From Flavobacteriaceae bacterium D16 (GTDB lineage: Bacteria > Bacteroidota > Bacteroidia > Flavobacteriales > Flavobacteriaceae): a stretch of 64,000 nucleotides of DNA. The notes beneath the pieces were generated by a model that was not told the origin of the DNA, did no database searches, and saw only the letters and a list, made by a program, of their open reading frames with translations. This document shows, in pieces, positions 41,919 to 51,224 of the stretch (its first letter is position 1; each line of letters begins with the position of its first letter). Location of the stretch: the NCBI GenBank assembly GCA_021295155.1, contig JAJTJC010000035.1:310001-374000 (forward strand). The letters run 5' to 3'. Both the position numbers and the translations under genes were made by a program.

Positions 41919-42942
41919 TTTCTACTTCATTTCGCAGGCGCGACCTTCGGTCGAAAGCCTGTAACTTGTCCAATACCTTACTCTCAATAAAATCGATGAC
42001 CTTTGACTGAATTTTGGTCTTATAGGCCTTGTTCATATAGGTGATCCCCCCTGGCGACATTACATTAACCTCTACCAGTTTACCTCCAATAACATCAATA
42101 CCTACAAAAAACAATCCATCATTAACAAGCTTAGGGCCTATTTGTTTGCACAGTGCCTTTTCTTCCTTACTTAAATAGTGTTTGGCTACTGAGCCTCCTG
42201 CCGACACATTGGACCGATGGTCATCTGAACCCGGAATTCTGCGCATCGCTCCAATAGGTTCACCGTTGAGTAAAAGAACCCTGACATCTCCTTTATCTGC
42301 ACCTTCAATATATTCCTGAAGGATAACGTAATTAGAAGAACCATCAGCGTTCGTGACGTAAAAATCAAGCAATGATTTTATATTGGACATTGCGTTTTTT
42401 TCGATAAGAATTACCCCTGAACCTCCAAAACCGTTTAAGGGTTTCAGGATCATTTTTTCAGATTTGGATTCCTTGATCATGCGGACCAGATAATTCTTGT
42501 TTTTGGAAACATGGGTAGTCGGAATGATATTATTATGACTGTCTCCAAAAGCCGCGGTATACAATTTGTTATTCGCCTCACGCATGCCCTGCAGGGAGTT
42601 TATAATAAATACATCATCCTTCACCGAATCCAGGAAGTTAAGCATGATAGGGTCTAAAGGAGGATTGGCCCTCATAAAGAGTACATCAAATCCTGCAAGA
42701 GGAAGCATGTCTTCGCGTAATTCAGCCTTTTTATAAAAGGTTTTCAAGTTGGCAGGAACCTTATCCATTCGCTTTATTACCGTACAAAAAGCATTGGTTA
42801 CGCTATTGCGGATGGTAAGGTTGGCCGGAGTGCACAAGGCAACACCGTGGTTACGTTTTACACATTCATGGATAAGGGCTAAACTGGTATCGTTTTCGGG
42901 ATCTATTTGCTCCCAGGGATACATGAGAAAACAAATGTTCAT
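41911..42942 (-). CDS. ATP-grasp ligase, glutathione-synthetase (GshB)-like
   Basis: 343 residues. GshB fold: N-terminal domain with 'DVLFMRANPPLDPIMLNFLD', ATP-grasp core with 'MILKPLNGFGGSGVILIEK' (Lys and Gly-rich loop), 'VILQEYIEGADKGDVRVLLLNGEPIGAMRR', and metal site 'LVEVNVMSPGGI' (Glu-x-Asn). GshB adds Gly to gamma-glutamylcysteine, but no gshA is near. The link with an amidohydrolase and a carboxypeptidase-type protein suggests ligation of an amino acid to another small molecule or to a protein end. Starts 15 bp after the symporter gene. Confidence 0.85.
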   Translation of the reverse strand: MNICFLMYPWEQIDPENDTSLALIHECVKRNHGVALCTPANLTIRNSVTNAFCTVIKRMDKVPANLKTFYKKAELREDMLPLAGFDVLFMRANPPLDPIMLNFLDSVKDDVFIINSLQGMREANNKLYTAAFGDSHNNIIPTTHVSKNKNYLVRMIKESKSEKMILKPLNGFGGSGVILIEKNAMSNIKSLLDFYVTNADGSSNYVILQEYIEGADKGDVRVLLLNGEPIGAMRRIPGSDDHRSNVSAGGSVAKHYLSKEEKALCKQIGPKLVNDGLFFVGIDVIGGKLVEVNVMSPGGITYMNKAYKTKIQSKVIDFIESKVLDKLQAFDRRSRLRNEVENA

Positions 42943-42957
42943 GAGGTATGTCTTTTT

Positions 42958-44280
42958 TTATTTGACTTCATTGTAATAATCGTCCCATTCTTCTACATGG
43001 GGCTCTCCTAATTTACCAACTGATTTGGCAACAACCATGGATACCGTTGCATCTCCGGTGACATTAATGATCGTTCTGCACATGTCCAGAGGTCTATCTA
43101 CGGCAAAAATCAAAGCTAAACCAATAGCCAGTTTTTCAGGAGGAAAACCTATAGATTCGAGAACAATAACGAGCATTACCATACCGGCACCAGGCACGGC
43201 AGCAGAACCGATTGAGGCCAACAAAGCAGTTAGTACAATTTTAAGCTGATCAACCAAGGCCAAATCGAAAGCAAGGGCCTGAGCAATAAATACCGCGGCA
43301 ACACCCTGATACAGGCTGGTTCCATCCATATTGATGGTAGCCCCTACGGGAAGTACAAAACTGGATACCTCCTTATCCACCCCAATATGCTCCTCAACAC
43401 GTTCCATGGTTACCGGCAGCGTTGCCGCACTGGAACTGGTTGAAAATGCGAGTAGCTGGGCTGGACTAATCTGCTTTAAAAACCAAAAGGCATTCTTTTT
43501 GGTGTAGAATGTCACTACAAGGCTATAAAAAACAATCATTAGGAATAGTCCAAGGACTACCACACCAGCATACTTTAATAGTGCCAGCAATAAATCCGGA
43601 TCTCCAGAGGAGGCTACTACATTTGCGAGCAGTGCAAAAACGGCATAAGGTGCCGTAAGCATTATGAGATCCACCATTTTTAGGACGACGAAATTTAAGG
43701 AGTCAAAAAAGTGCTTCAGCGGTTTAGCCCGTTCCTCCCCTATCAGCAACATAGAAATCCCAAGAAATATGGTGAAAAAGATCACCTGCAACATAAGGCT
43801 GTTGTCGCTCATGGCTCCAATGGCATTGTCGGGCACCATATCTTCTAAAAATCCCAGAGGCCTTTCTTTTTGTTTGGATGCTTCCTCAATCTTGGAAACT
43901 ACACCTGTATCTGACGCATAGGTTTGCGTAAGTTCAGCAATGGTCTCATCAGACACACCTTCACCAGGCTGCAAAATGTTGACAAGAACCAAACCAATGG
44001 TGATAGCTATCACCGTAGTGCATACATAGATGACTATGGTCCGGAGTCCTATCTTCCTAAACTTGGAAATATCCTTTAAATCCGAAATTCCTTTAACAAG
44101 AGAAGCCAGGATTAATGGAATGGCTATCAGTTTAAGTAATTTGACGAATATGGTACCAAAAGGATTGATCCAGTCCTGAACAAAATCGCGACCTCCGGTG
44201 ACATAAGTCATAACAAAGCCAAACAAAAGGCCGAGGATCATCCCGATCAAAATCCTCCAGTGCAAATCCAGTTTCTTCAT
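42958..44280 (-). CDS. dicarboxylate/amino acid:cation symporter (DAACS/GltP type)
   Basis: 440 residues from the ATG at 44280 (MKKLDLHWRILIGM); a longer frame is a shadow of aroC. Eight helices and two re-entrant loops. Hallmarks: 'STSSSAATLPVTMERVEE' (HP1 serine loop), 'VLPVGATINMDGTSLYQGVAAVFIAQ' in TM7 (NMDGT), 'GSAAVPGAGMVMLVIVL' (HP2), and 'DRPLDMCRTIINVTGDA' in TM8 with Asp and Arg for acidic amino acids. It imports glutamate/aspartate or C4-dicarboxylates with Na+ or H+. It may supply the amino acid for the ligase downstream. Confidence 0.9.
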   Translation of the reverse strand: MKKLDLHWRILIGMILGLLFGFVMTYVTGGRDFVQDWINPFGTIFVKLLKLIAIPLILASLVKGISDLKDISKFRKIGLRTIVIYVCTTVIAITIGLVLVNILQPGEGVSDETIAELTQTYASDTGVVSKIEEASKQKERPLGFLEDMVPDNAIGAMSDNSLMLQVIFFTIFLGISMLLIGEERAKPLKHFFDSLNFVVLKMVDLIMLTAPYAVFALLANVVASSGDPDLLLALLKYAGVVVLGLFLMIVFYSLVVTFYTKKNAFWFLKQISPAQLLAFSTSSSAATLPVTMERVEEHIGVDKEVSSFVLPVGATINMDGTSLYQGVAAVFIAQALAFDLALVDQLKIVLTALLASIGSAAVPGAGMVMLVIVLESIGFPPEKLAIGLALIFAVDRPLDMCRTIINVTGDATVSMVVAKSVGKLGEPHVEEWDDYYNEVK

Positions 44281-44341
44281 GAAAAAGTTCTTGATTTTGT
44301 GAGTAAGATAAGGCTTTGCTAGCACATCGCCCAAAAAGAAT

Positions 44342-45406
44342 TTAGCCCATCTTATTGGTACGTGCCAACAGTGTATAATCGGCCAAAACAAGAGCAGCCA
44401 TAGCTTCAACAATGGGAACGGCCCTGGGTACCACGCAGGGGTCATGTCGGCCTTTTCCCTGTACTTCTACCTCATTCCCTTCCTTATCAATAGTTTCATA
44501 GGATTGAATGAGTGTGGCCACTGGTTTAAAAGCAACATTGAAATAGATATCCATCCCATTACTTATGCCGCCTTGTACTCCTCCACTATTATTGGTTTGC
44601 GTAGTACCGTCCGGGTTATACCGGTCATTGTGTTCACTCCCTTTCATCGTCACCCCTCGAAAACCCGATCCGTATTCAAAACCTTTTACGGCATTAATGG
44701 ACAGCATGGCCTTACCCAATTCTGCATGAAGTTTGTCAAATACAGGCTCTCCCAGCCCCACAGGTACATTCCGAATTACGCAGCTGATCACTCCTCCAAT
44801 AGTATCCCCTTCTTTTCTCACCTTTTTGATCAGTTCCTCCATTTTTGCAGCAGTTGGTGCATCAGGACAGCGGACAGGATTGGATTCAATCCTGGAGTAA
44901 TCAATTTCATTAAGCGGTATTTCGAGCCCTACTGTTCCTACCTGTGAAACAAAAGCGTGTATGCTAATATCTTTTAAAAACTGCCTGGCGATAGCGCCGC
45001 CCACTACTCTGCAGGCGGTTTCACGGGCTGAACTTCTTCCACCACCGCGATAGTCGCGAAAACCATATTTCTGGTCGTATACATAATCGGCATGGGAAGG
45101 CCGATAGGAATCTTTGATATGCCCGTAATCCTTTGATTTCTGATTGGTGTTTTCAATAACAAAACCGATTGGTGTACCCGTTGTTCTTCCCTCAAAGACA
45201 CCGGAGTGAATTATTACCTGATCGGCTTCCTTGCGTTGGGTTACAATGGCTGACTGGCCGGGTTTTCGTCTGGCCATCTGCTCCTGGATAGCATCGAGGT
45301 CCAGTTCAAGACCCGCTGGACAACCTTCCAGTATGCCACCAATTGCTATTCCATGTGATTCCCCGTAGGTGGTGAGTTTAAATAATTTACCAAAAGTGTT
45401 TCCCAT
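44342..45406 (-). CDS. aroC: chorismate synthase
   Basis: 354 residues. Chorismate synthase signatures: '[20 protein letters not shown]' near the start, '[22 protein letters not shown]' (split by the flavin site), '[16 protein letters not shown]' and '[13 protein letters not shown]'. It turns EPSP into chorismate using reduced FMN, the last shared step to aromatic amino acids. It has a consensus promoter at 45463-45493 and may read through to the symporter and ligase operon (61-bp gap, no terminator). Confidence 0.95.
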   Translation of the reverse strand: MGNTFGKLFKLTTYGESHGIAIGGILEGCPAGLELDLDAIQEQMARRKPGQSAIVTQRKEADQVIIHSGVFEGRTTGTPIGFVIENTNQKSKDYGHIKDSYRPSHADYVYDQKYGFRDYRGGGRSSARETACRVVGGAIARQFLKDISIHAFVSQVGTVGLEIPLNEIDYSRIESNPVRCPDAPTAAKMEELIKKVRKEGDTIGGVISCVIRNVPVGLGEPVFDKLHAELGKAMLSINAVKGFEYGSGFRGVTMKGSEHNDRYNPDGTTQTNNSGGVQGGISNGMDIYFNVAFKPVATLIQSYETIDKEGNEVEVQGKGRHDPCVVPRAVPIVEAMAALVLADYTLLARTNKMG

Positions 45407-45462
45407 AACAGTAAAAATAAATTAGCCCGGCAATAGAAATTGCTCCCAAAACCCAGCAAGAT

Positions 45463-45493
45463 CAAAGGTAAATGGAATTACTAAGCACACCAA
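45463..45493 (-). promoter_or_regulatory. consensus promoter of aroC
   Basis: On the minus strand TTG (complement of 45491-45493), 20-nt spacer, TACCTTTG (complement of 45463-45470), exact to the Bacteroidetes consensus, with a leader of about 50 nt. Confidence 0.65.
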
Positions 45494-45599
45494 AAACACT
45501 ATGCTTAATGTTCCCTTAACACTAAACCCCCGTTATTAATCAAAGCTTAACGATGCGGACTACAATTAATGACCTCCGGATAATCATTTAATTATACCC

Positions 45600-46508
45600 A
45601 TGGGTTTAATTTTGTCCAAGGCAATTTCATTTCTGTTGAAAAAAAGAAAAATAGACATATCGGTTATTTCTGATGTACACCTGGGGACCTATGGCAGCCA
45701 TGCCGATGAGCTGATCGCATACCTAAGCAGTATTGAACCCAACAAACTAATTCTCAACGGTGATATTGTGGACATCTGGCAGTTTAGTAAGCGGTACTTT
45801 CCATCTTCCCATTTACGAGTGATCAAAAAGATTATTAGTATGGCTTCAAATGGTACGGAGGTATACTACATTACCGGTAACCACGATGAGGTACTAAGGA
45901 AATTTGCAGATACTTCGGTTGGGAATTTCAGTATAATGAACAAATTGGTTTTGGAATTGGATGGTCGTAAAGCCTGGTTCTTCCACGGCGATATTTTTGA
46001 CGTTTCCATTCAAAATGCCCGCTTCCTGGCCAAGCTTGGTGGTTACGGTTATGATCTGCTGATTCTTTTAAATCGTTTTGTGAATTGGTGTTTGAACAAA
46101 ATGGGGAAAGAGAAGTATTCAATTGCCAAGCGTATTAAAAATGGGGTTAAAAACGCGGTAAAGTATATCAGTGATTTCGAAAAAACTGCCGCTGATCTGG
46201 CCATTAATAACGGCTATGATTATGTGATCTGTGGACATATCCATCAGCCTAAAAAGGAAATATACCAGAACAAGATTGGAAAAACTACCTACCTGAATTC
46301 AGGGGATTGGGTAGAAAATCTGACTGCCTTGGAATACTCTTTTAAAAGATGGAAAATCTACCGCTATAGTCATGACAAACTATCGCCTTTCTTCGCCGAT
46401 GAAGAGCTTAAATCTATGAATATGAATGAATTAATTTCTTCGATAATAGACCTGAAAGCAGAAAAATCCGAGGCCAAAGAAAAGGATGGTGAATCAATCG
46501 AGGATTAG
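45600..46508 (+). CDS. UDP-2,3-diacylglucosamine-diphosphatase-like metallophosphoesterase
   Basis: 302 residues. Calcineurin-like metal motifs in order: 'ISDVHLGT' (25-32), 'LILNGDIVDIW', 'YYITGNHDEVLRKF', 'FFHGDIFD' and 'ICGHIHQPKKE'. The 'NHDE' and 'GDIVD' residues bind two metals. This is the LpxH/YbbF-like branch (UDP-2,3-diacylglucosamine hydrolase type) found singly in Bacteroidota. It would take part in lipid A synthesis at the inner membrane. Its end overlaps the Fe-S oxidoreductase gene (15 bp, opposite strand). Confidence 0.8.
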   Translation: MGLILSKAISFLLKKRKIDISVISDVHLGTYGSHADELIAYLSSIEPNKLILNGDIVDIWQFSKRYFPSSHLRVIKKIISMASNGTEVYYITGNHDEVLRKFADTSVGNFSIMNKLVLELDGRKAWFFHGDIFDVSIQNARFLAKLGGYGYDLLILLNRFVNWCLNKMGKEKYSIAKRIKNGVKNAVKYISDFEKTAADLAINNGYDYVICGHIHQPKKEIYQNKIGKTTYLNSGDWVENLTALEYSFKRWKIYRYSHDKLSPFFADEELKSMNMNELISSIIDLKAEKSEAKEKDGESIED

Positions 46509-49403
46509 GGCTTCTCTGAGGATACTTACCGGGTGTTTCGCTTTTTTACCGGTTCCATCCATGATCTGATGCCGGCAACTGGTTCCATTGGCCGCAATTA
46601 TGGCCTCTCCTGAATTTCGTATCGCCGGGAACAACCTAAGTTCCCCGGACTGCATACTAACCTCATAGTGTTCTTTCTCATAACCAAACGAACCGGCCAT
46701 TCCGCAACAGCCAGAATTTATAATGCTTACCTGATAATTTACCGGCAGATTCAGGATATCAAATGTTATCTTCTGGTTGGATAGTGCCTTTTGATGGCAA
46801 TGGCTATGGATCTTAACCTGCCTCTTCTCCTTGGTAAAGGAACTGGAAAGGATTCTCCCTGCCGCAACCTCCTCTGCCAGGAATTCTTCTATCAAGAATG
46901 AGTTTGTAGCGAGTTTTTCTGTCTTTTTTGCGTCTAAACTAAATCGCTTATACTCATCACGAAATGTCAATATTGCTGAGGGTTCCAGACCCAGAACAGG
47001 AATATCTTTGGAAACATGAGGGTATAAGCCTTCAATATTTTTTTTAGCGAGCTTTTGCACGGGTTTAAGAAAACCCTTGGATAACTGAGCACGTCCACTC
47101 TGCCCAAAGTACAGAGTTACCTTATACCCCAAACCTTGCAAGAGGTCAATGGCGTCTTTTCCGATACCCGCATCCATTGTTTCGGTAAATTCATCGATAT
47201 ACAAAACGACCTCTTTTTTTACATCTATTTGTATTTCAATACTTTGTATGTATTTACTTAAATTAAAATTTGACACTTCTGGCAAACTGCGTTCTCGGGC
47301 TACACCGGAAATCTTTTTGATCAGATTACCGGTCAAACGATTGCGATACAACCAATTGGTAAGTCCGGGAACAGCACTTCCCCATTTATTCAAAGAATAA
47401 TTATTAGCAAACAATTTACTCCGAAAAGAGTACCCATGGGTTTCCTGATATTGATACAGAAACTCTGCCTTCATTGTAGCAATGTCTACATTGCTGGGAC
47501 ATTCACTACTGCAGGCCTTGCAGCTGAGACAAAGGTCGAATACCGCTTTGAGCTCTTCTGAGTCGAAAGGGTTTTCCTTAGGGTTATGCGTTAGCATGTC
47601 TCGCAAGGCATTGGCTCGAGCACGTGTGGTATCCTGCTCGTTCCTGGTGGCCTGATAACTCGGGCACATGGTACCGGCCACTTTATGGGTTTTTCTGCAG
47701 TCTCCGCTTCCATTACATTGCTCTGCTGCCCTCAGGATTCCCTGCGTATCGGAGAAGTCCATCAGTGTAGTAATATTGGGCTCCTCTCTATCCGTTTCAT
47801 AGCGCAGTGACTTATCCATGGGATAAGCGTCTACTATTTTTCCTGGATTAAATATCTGATGCGGATCAAAATAACCCTTGATACGTTTTAATAAATCATA
47901 GTTCTTTTTGCCAATCATCATCGGAATGAACTCTGCCCTGACAATTCCATCTCCATGTTCCCCGCTAAAAGATCCCCTATACTTTTTAGTAAGCCGGGCC
48001 ACATCAGTAGTAATTGCCCTGAAAAGGGATACATCCCCGGGTTTTTTAAGATCTAATATGGGCCTTAAGTGCAATTCACCTGCTCCGGCATGTGCATAAT
48101 AAACCGCTTCCTGATCGTATCCCTTCATGATAGCCGTAAATTCCCCAATAAAATCTTTCAGGTCTTCCAGGGCTACAGCGGTATCTTCAATGCAGGCAAC
48201 TGCCTTCCGATCGCCAATCATGTTGCCCAGCAAGCCCAGTCCGGCTTTTCGCAATTCAATGGCCTTTTGAATATCACTACCGTAAAGGACTGGATATGCA
48301 TAACTAAGCCTGGATTTCCGTATGGTATCGGTCAGTTGTGCTATCTGTTTGTCCAATCCAGCTTGGGTATCATCGCTGAGCTGAAGCATTAACAAAGCCG
48401 CAGGGTCTCCGTCGACAAAAAATCGGTTGGCGAGTTGCTGACGATTACTCTTAGTACAATCCAGAATTACCTTATCCATCATCTCACACATCTGCAGTTT
48501 ATGCTCCATAACAGGAACAACATCTGTCAGGCAACTTTCCAGGCTGTGGTAATGCGTCACGACCATTGCCGAAAATGCTGGGGGTAAATCATCCAACTGC
48601 AGTGTAATTTCTGTAGTGAAGGCCAGTGTTCCCTCACTGCCACATAAGAGCTTGCCCAAGTTTATACCTTTCTCTGGCCCACCAAAGACACTGCTTTTTA
48701 GAAGTTCATCAACGGCGTAACCGGTATTTCTTCTGTGGATTACGGGTTTAGGAAATCCATCGCGAATTTCCTCCTGTACTTTAAGCTGGCTAAGTTCAGC
48801 ATACAAGTTGTGGTAGATCTGACCCTCCAGAGAAGGTTCTTTGCATTTGTCTTTGAATTCATCCTCAGAAAGGGTTTTGAATACTGCCTGCGAACCATCG
48901 GACAATACCGTTTTCAACGCTACGACTTTATCACGGGTAACTCCGTACTGAATTGAAGTAGTGCCACTGGAATTATTCCCCACCATTCCCCCCATCATGC
49001 ATCGGTTCGAAGTAGAGGTATTGGGTCCAAAATATAGCCCAAACGGAGCCAGGTATTGATTCAGTTCATCGCGAATAACCCCGGGCTGTACCTTAACCTG
49101 TTTTTTTTTCTCGTCCAGTTCCAGAATACTGGTCATATGCCGGGATACATCAACTACTATTCCCTCCCCTACGCATTGTCCGGCCAGGGAAGTTCCTGCC
49201 GTCCTGGGTATTAATCCCAATTTATGTTCCGATGCAAAGCGGACCAACAACTGAATATCAGCAATTGTTTTGGGAAAAGCCACGGCCTCCGGGACCATGC
49301 GATAAACAGAAGCATCAGTAGCATAGAGTGTTCTGGTAAGTTTATCCCAATGAATTGTCCCTTCAAGGGCATTGTTTACCTTTGTGAATAAATTTTTTTG
49401 CAA
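46494..49403 (-). CDS. FAD/4Fe-4S oxidoreductase, D-lactate dehydrogenase (Dld)-like
   Basis: 969 residues, three parts. (1) FAD-binding PCMH and FAD-oxidase C domains (about 20-540): 'IPRTAGTSLAGQCVGEGIVVDVSRHM' in pieces, 'GGMVGNNSSGTTSIQYGVTRDKV' in pieces. (2) A ferredoxin-like pair (about 560-660): 'CNGSGDCRK...MCPSYQ' and 'CLSCKACSSECPSNVD', which give two 4Fe-4S sites. (3) A C-terminal CCG domain ('HSHCHQKALS', 'NSGCCGMAGSFGYE') that holds a further Fe-S cluster. It oxidises a 2-hydroxy acid such as D-lactate and passes electrons to the quinone pool. Confidence 0.85.
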   Translation of the reverse strand: MQKNLFTKVNNALEGTIHWDKLTRTLYATDASVYRMVPEAVAFPKTIADIQLLVRFASEHKLGLIPRTAGTSLAGQCVGEGIVVDVSRHMTSILELDEKKKQVKVQPGVIRDELNQYLAPFGLYFGPNTSTSNRCMMGGMVGNNSSGTTSIQYGVTRDKVVALKTVLSDGSQAVFKTLSEDEFKDKCKEPSLEGQIYHNLYAELSQLKVQEEIRDGFPKPVIHRRNTGYAVDELLKSSVFGGPEKGINLGKLLCGSEGTLAFTTEITLQLDDLPPAFSAMVVTHYHSLESCLTDVVPVMEHKLQMCEMMDKVILDCTKSNRQQLANRFFVDGDPAALLMLQLSDDTQAGLDKQIAQLTDTIRKSRLSYAYPVLYGSDIQKAIELRKAGLGLLGNMIGDRKAVACIEDTAVALEDLKDFIGEFTAIMKGYDQEAVYYAHAGAGELHLRPILDLKKPGDVSLFRAITTDVARLTKKYRGSFSGEHGDGIVRAEFIPMMIGKKNYDLLKRIKGYFDPHQIFNPGKIVDAYPMDKSLRYETDREEPNITTLMDFSDTQGILRAAEQCNGSGDCRKTHKVAGTMCPSYQATRNEQDTTRARANALRDMLTHNPKENPFDSEELKAVFDLCLSCKACSSECPSNVDIATMKAEFLYQYQETHGYSFRSKLFANNYSLNKWGSAVPGLTNWLYRNRLTGNLIKKISGVARERSLPEVSNFNLSKYIQSIEIQIDVKKEVVLYIDEFTETMDAGIGKDAIDLLQGLGYKVTLYFGQSGRAQLSKGFLKPVQKLAKKNIEGLYPHVSKDIPVLGLEPSAILTFRDEYKRFSLDAKKTEKLATNSFLIEEFLAEEVAAGRILSSSFTKEKRQVKIHSHCHQKALSNQKITFDILNLPVNYQVSIINSGCCGMAGSFGYEKEHYEVSMQSGELRLFPAIRNSGEAIIAANGTSCRHQIMDGTGKKAKHPVSILREALILD

Positions 49404-49490
49404 ACTGAAACAATTTTGACCCCTAAAATAAGTTTTATTTGCCTGTATGCTTAACGGAGGTTAAGTAATAATTATAAACTTTTAGAACCT

Positions 49491-49985
49491 ATGAAAATTT
49501 TAAGATTAATTCCTGTAGTTTTTTGTTTTGTTAGTGTATCCATGAGCGCTCAGAACATTTCAGAACATGCCTTAGGACTGAGACTGGGAGACAGTGATGG
49601 TTTTGGTGCTGAAATTTCGTATCAAAAATCAATTGCCCGATACAACAGACTCGAACTCAACCTGGGCTGGAGAGACAGTCGCAATTACGATGCCTTTAAA
49701 CTTGCCGGGGTTTATCAGTGGATCCATACCCTTGACGGTAATTTCAACTGGTATTACGGAGTTGGTGGCGGATTGGGAAGTGTAGACTTTGATGCAATTC
49801 CCAATGAGGAACTAGACGGTGGTTTGTTTGTTTTTGGTGCTGGAAATATAGGTATTGAATACAATTTTGACATTCCTTTACTGCTTTCCCTTGATTTTCG
49901 TCCGGAAATAGGCCTTATAGGATATGACGATTTTTCGGATAATTTCGATTTTGATATAGCGCTTGGAATCCGTTATCAATTCTAA
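49491..49985 (+). CDS. small outer-membrane beta-barrel protein
   Basis: 164 residues; signal peptide ends at SMSAQ. The remainder alternates short hydrophobic strands with polar turns: 'GFGAEISYQKSIARYNRLELNLGW', 'NFNWYYGVGGGLGSVDF', 'IGIEYNFDIPLLLSLDFRPEIGLIGYDD' in pieces, ending in a Phe (RYQF) as outer-membrane barrels do. Probably an 8-strand barrel; no enzymatic residues are evident. Monocistronic with a good terminator. Confidence 0.75.
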   Translation: MKILRLIPVVFCFVSVSMSAQNISEHALGLRLGDSDGFGAEISYQKSIARYNRLELNLGWRDSRNYDAFKLAGVYQWIHTLDGNFNWYYGVGGGLGSVDFDAIPNEELDGGLFVFGAGNIGIEYNFDIPLLLSLDFRPEIGLIGYDDFSDNFDFDIALGIRYQF

Positions 49986-50004
49986 GTCATAAATTAATAA
50001 AAGT

Positions 50005-50039
50005 AAGCCCTTAGCATAAGAAGTGTTAAGGGCTTTTTT
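50005..50039 (+). terminator. intrinsic terminator of the outer-membrane barrel gene
   Basis: AAGCCCTTA (50005-50013) and TAAGGGCTT (50027-50035) with a T run to 50039. Confidence 0.8.
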
Positions 50040-50056
50040 ATTCTGTGTGTTATCAG

Positions 50057-50064
50057 TATTTTTG
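50057..50064 (+). promoter_or_regulatory. consensus -7 box of the TlpA-like gene
   Basis: TATTTTTG (exact TAnnTTTG), 19 bp before the ATG at 50084; lies just after the terminator. No TTG at the usual spacing. Confidence 0.4.
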
Positions 50065-50083
50065 ATCTTTCAAACCATAGGAT

Positions 50084-51190
50084 ATGAAAAAATTACTTGC
50101 TGCTTTTGTAATTGCTGCTACGATCATGAGTTGTTCCCAGAAACCGGAGGGTTTTGAAATTCAGGGAACCCTTTCAGGTGATCTTGAAGAAGGAATTCAG
50201 GCGTTCCTGAGAAAAAGAAATGATGAGGGACGTTTTATAAACCTGGATACCGCCATTGTGGTAGACGGAAAATACAGTTTTTCAGGACAACAGGAAGAGC
50301 CTGAAATCCACTATATTTTCTTTGACGCAGCACGCGGCAATATTCCTGTTATTGTAGAAAACGGAAACATAGAAATTACCGCACAACGCGATAGTCTGGG
50401 CTATTTTAAGATCAAGGGAACATTGCAAAATGAACTTTTCTCAGATTTCCTTGAGGGTTCCAGAGCGATGAGTTATCGTGCAAGGACCATGACCACGGAT
50501 ATGAGAAGGGCTGCGGCCGATAATGATACTGTGCAAATGAATTCTCTCCGCGAGGAATATACAGAGTTACAGGAAGAAGCTAAAGAATTTGAATTGACTT
50601 ATGTCAGGGAGAATCCCAATGCCTACATATCTGCTTTAATCATCGAAAAAGCACAACAACAGCAGCTATTACCCGAATCGGAAATTAAATCCATGTATGA
50701 AGGATTGACCCCTGAAATGCAGGGAACCGAGATTGGAAAGAGGATTAAAGAAAAGATCGATAAAGGAGACAAAGTAACCATTGGCGTCAAAGCCCCTAAT
50801 TTTACGGCGCCCACCCCATCCGGGGATGAGTTGGCCCTGAACGATGTTCTTGGGAAAGTTACCATTGTCGATTTCTGGGCTGCCTGGTGTCGTCCTTGCC
50901 GGGCTGAAAATCCCAATGTGGTAAGGATTTATAATAAGTACAAAGATCAGGGATTAAGTATCCTTGGGGTTTCTCTTGATCGCAAAGCTGAGGATTGGAA
51001 ACAAGCTATTAAAGATGATGGCCTGGAATGGAATCATGTTTCCAATGTAAAATACTTCGATGAAATCGCAGAGCTCTATAATGTAGATGCTATTCCCGCC
51101 ACGTTTATTCTTGATAAAGATGGAATGATCGTTGCCAAAAACCTCAGAGGTCCAGCTTTGGAAGACAAAATTGTTGAACTACTTCAATAG
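50084..51190 (+). CDS. TlpA-like thioredoxin lipoprotein with DUF4369 domain
   Basis: 368 residues, lipobox MSC (Cys17). Residues about 22-110 form a DUF4369 beta-domain ('FEIQGTLSGDLEEGIQAFL'), a helical linker follows (about 125-215), and a TlpA/ResA thioredoxin domain ends the protein with the WCRPC active site ('VDFWAAWCRPCRAENPNV') and the cis-Pro loop 'VDAIPATFILDKDG'. Such lipoproteins face the periplasm and reduce disulfides, for example of cytochrome c precursors. Monocistronic. Confidence 0.9.
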   Translation: MKKLLAAFVIAATIMSCSQKPEGFEIQGTLSGDLEEGIQAFLRKRNDEGRFINLDTAIVVDGKYSFSGQQEEPEIHYIFFDAARGNIPVIVENGNIEITAQRDSLGYFKIKGTLQNELFSDFLEGSRAMSYRARTMTTDMRRAAADNDTVQMNSLREEYTELQEEAKEFELTYVRENPNAYISALIIEKAQQQQLLPESEIKSMYEGLTPEMQGTEIGKRIKEKIDKGDKVTIGVKAPNFTAPTPSGDELALNDVLGKVTIVDFWAAWCRPCRAENPNVVRIYNKYKDQGLSILGVSLDRKAEDWKQAIKDDGLEWNHVSNVKYFDEIAELYNVDAIPATFILDKDGMIVAKNLRGPALEDKIVELLQ

Positions 51191-51224
51191 TTTTTAGAAA
51201 ACTGGAGAATCCAATATTAATAAA

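Noticed and set aside
44281-44445. Extended N-terminus of the DAACS symporter
   Set aside because: The 55 extra residues come from the antisense of aroC's end; the family begins at MKKLDLHWRI.
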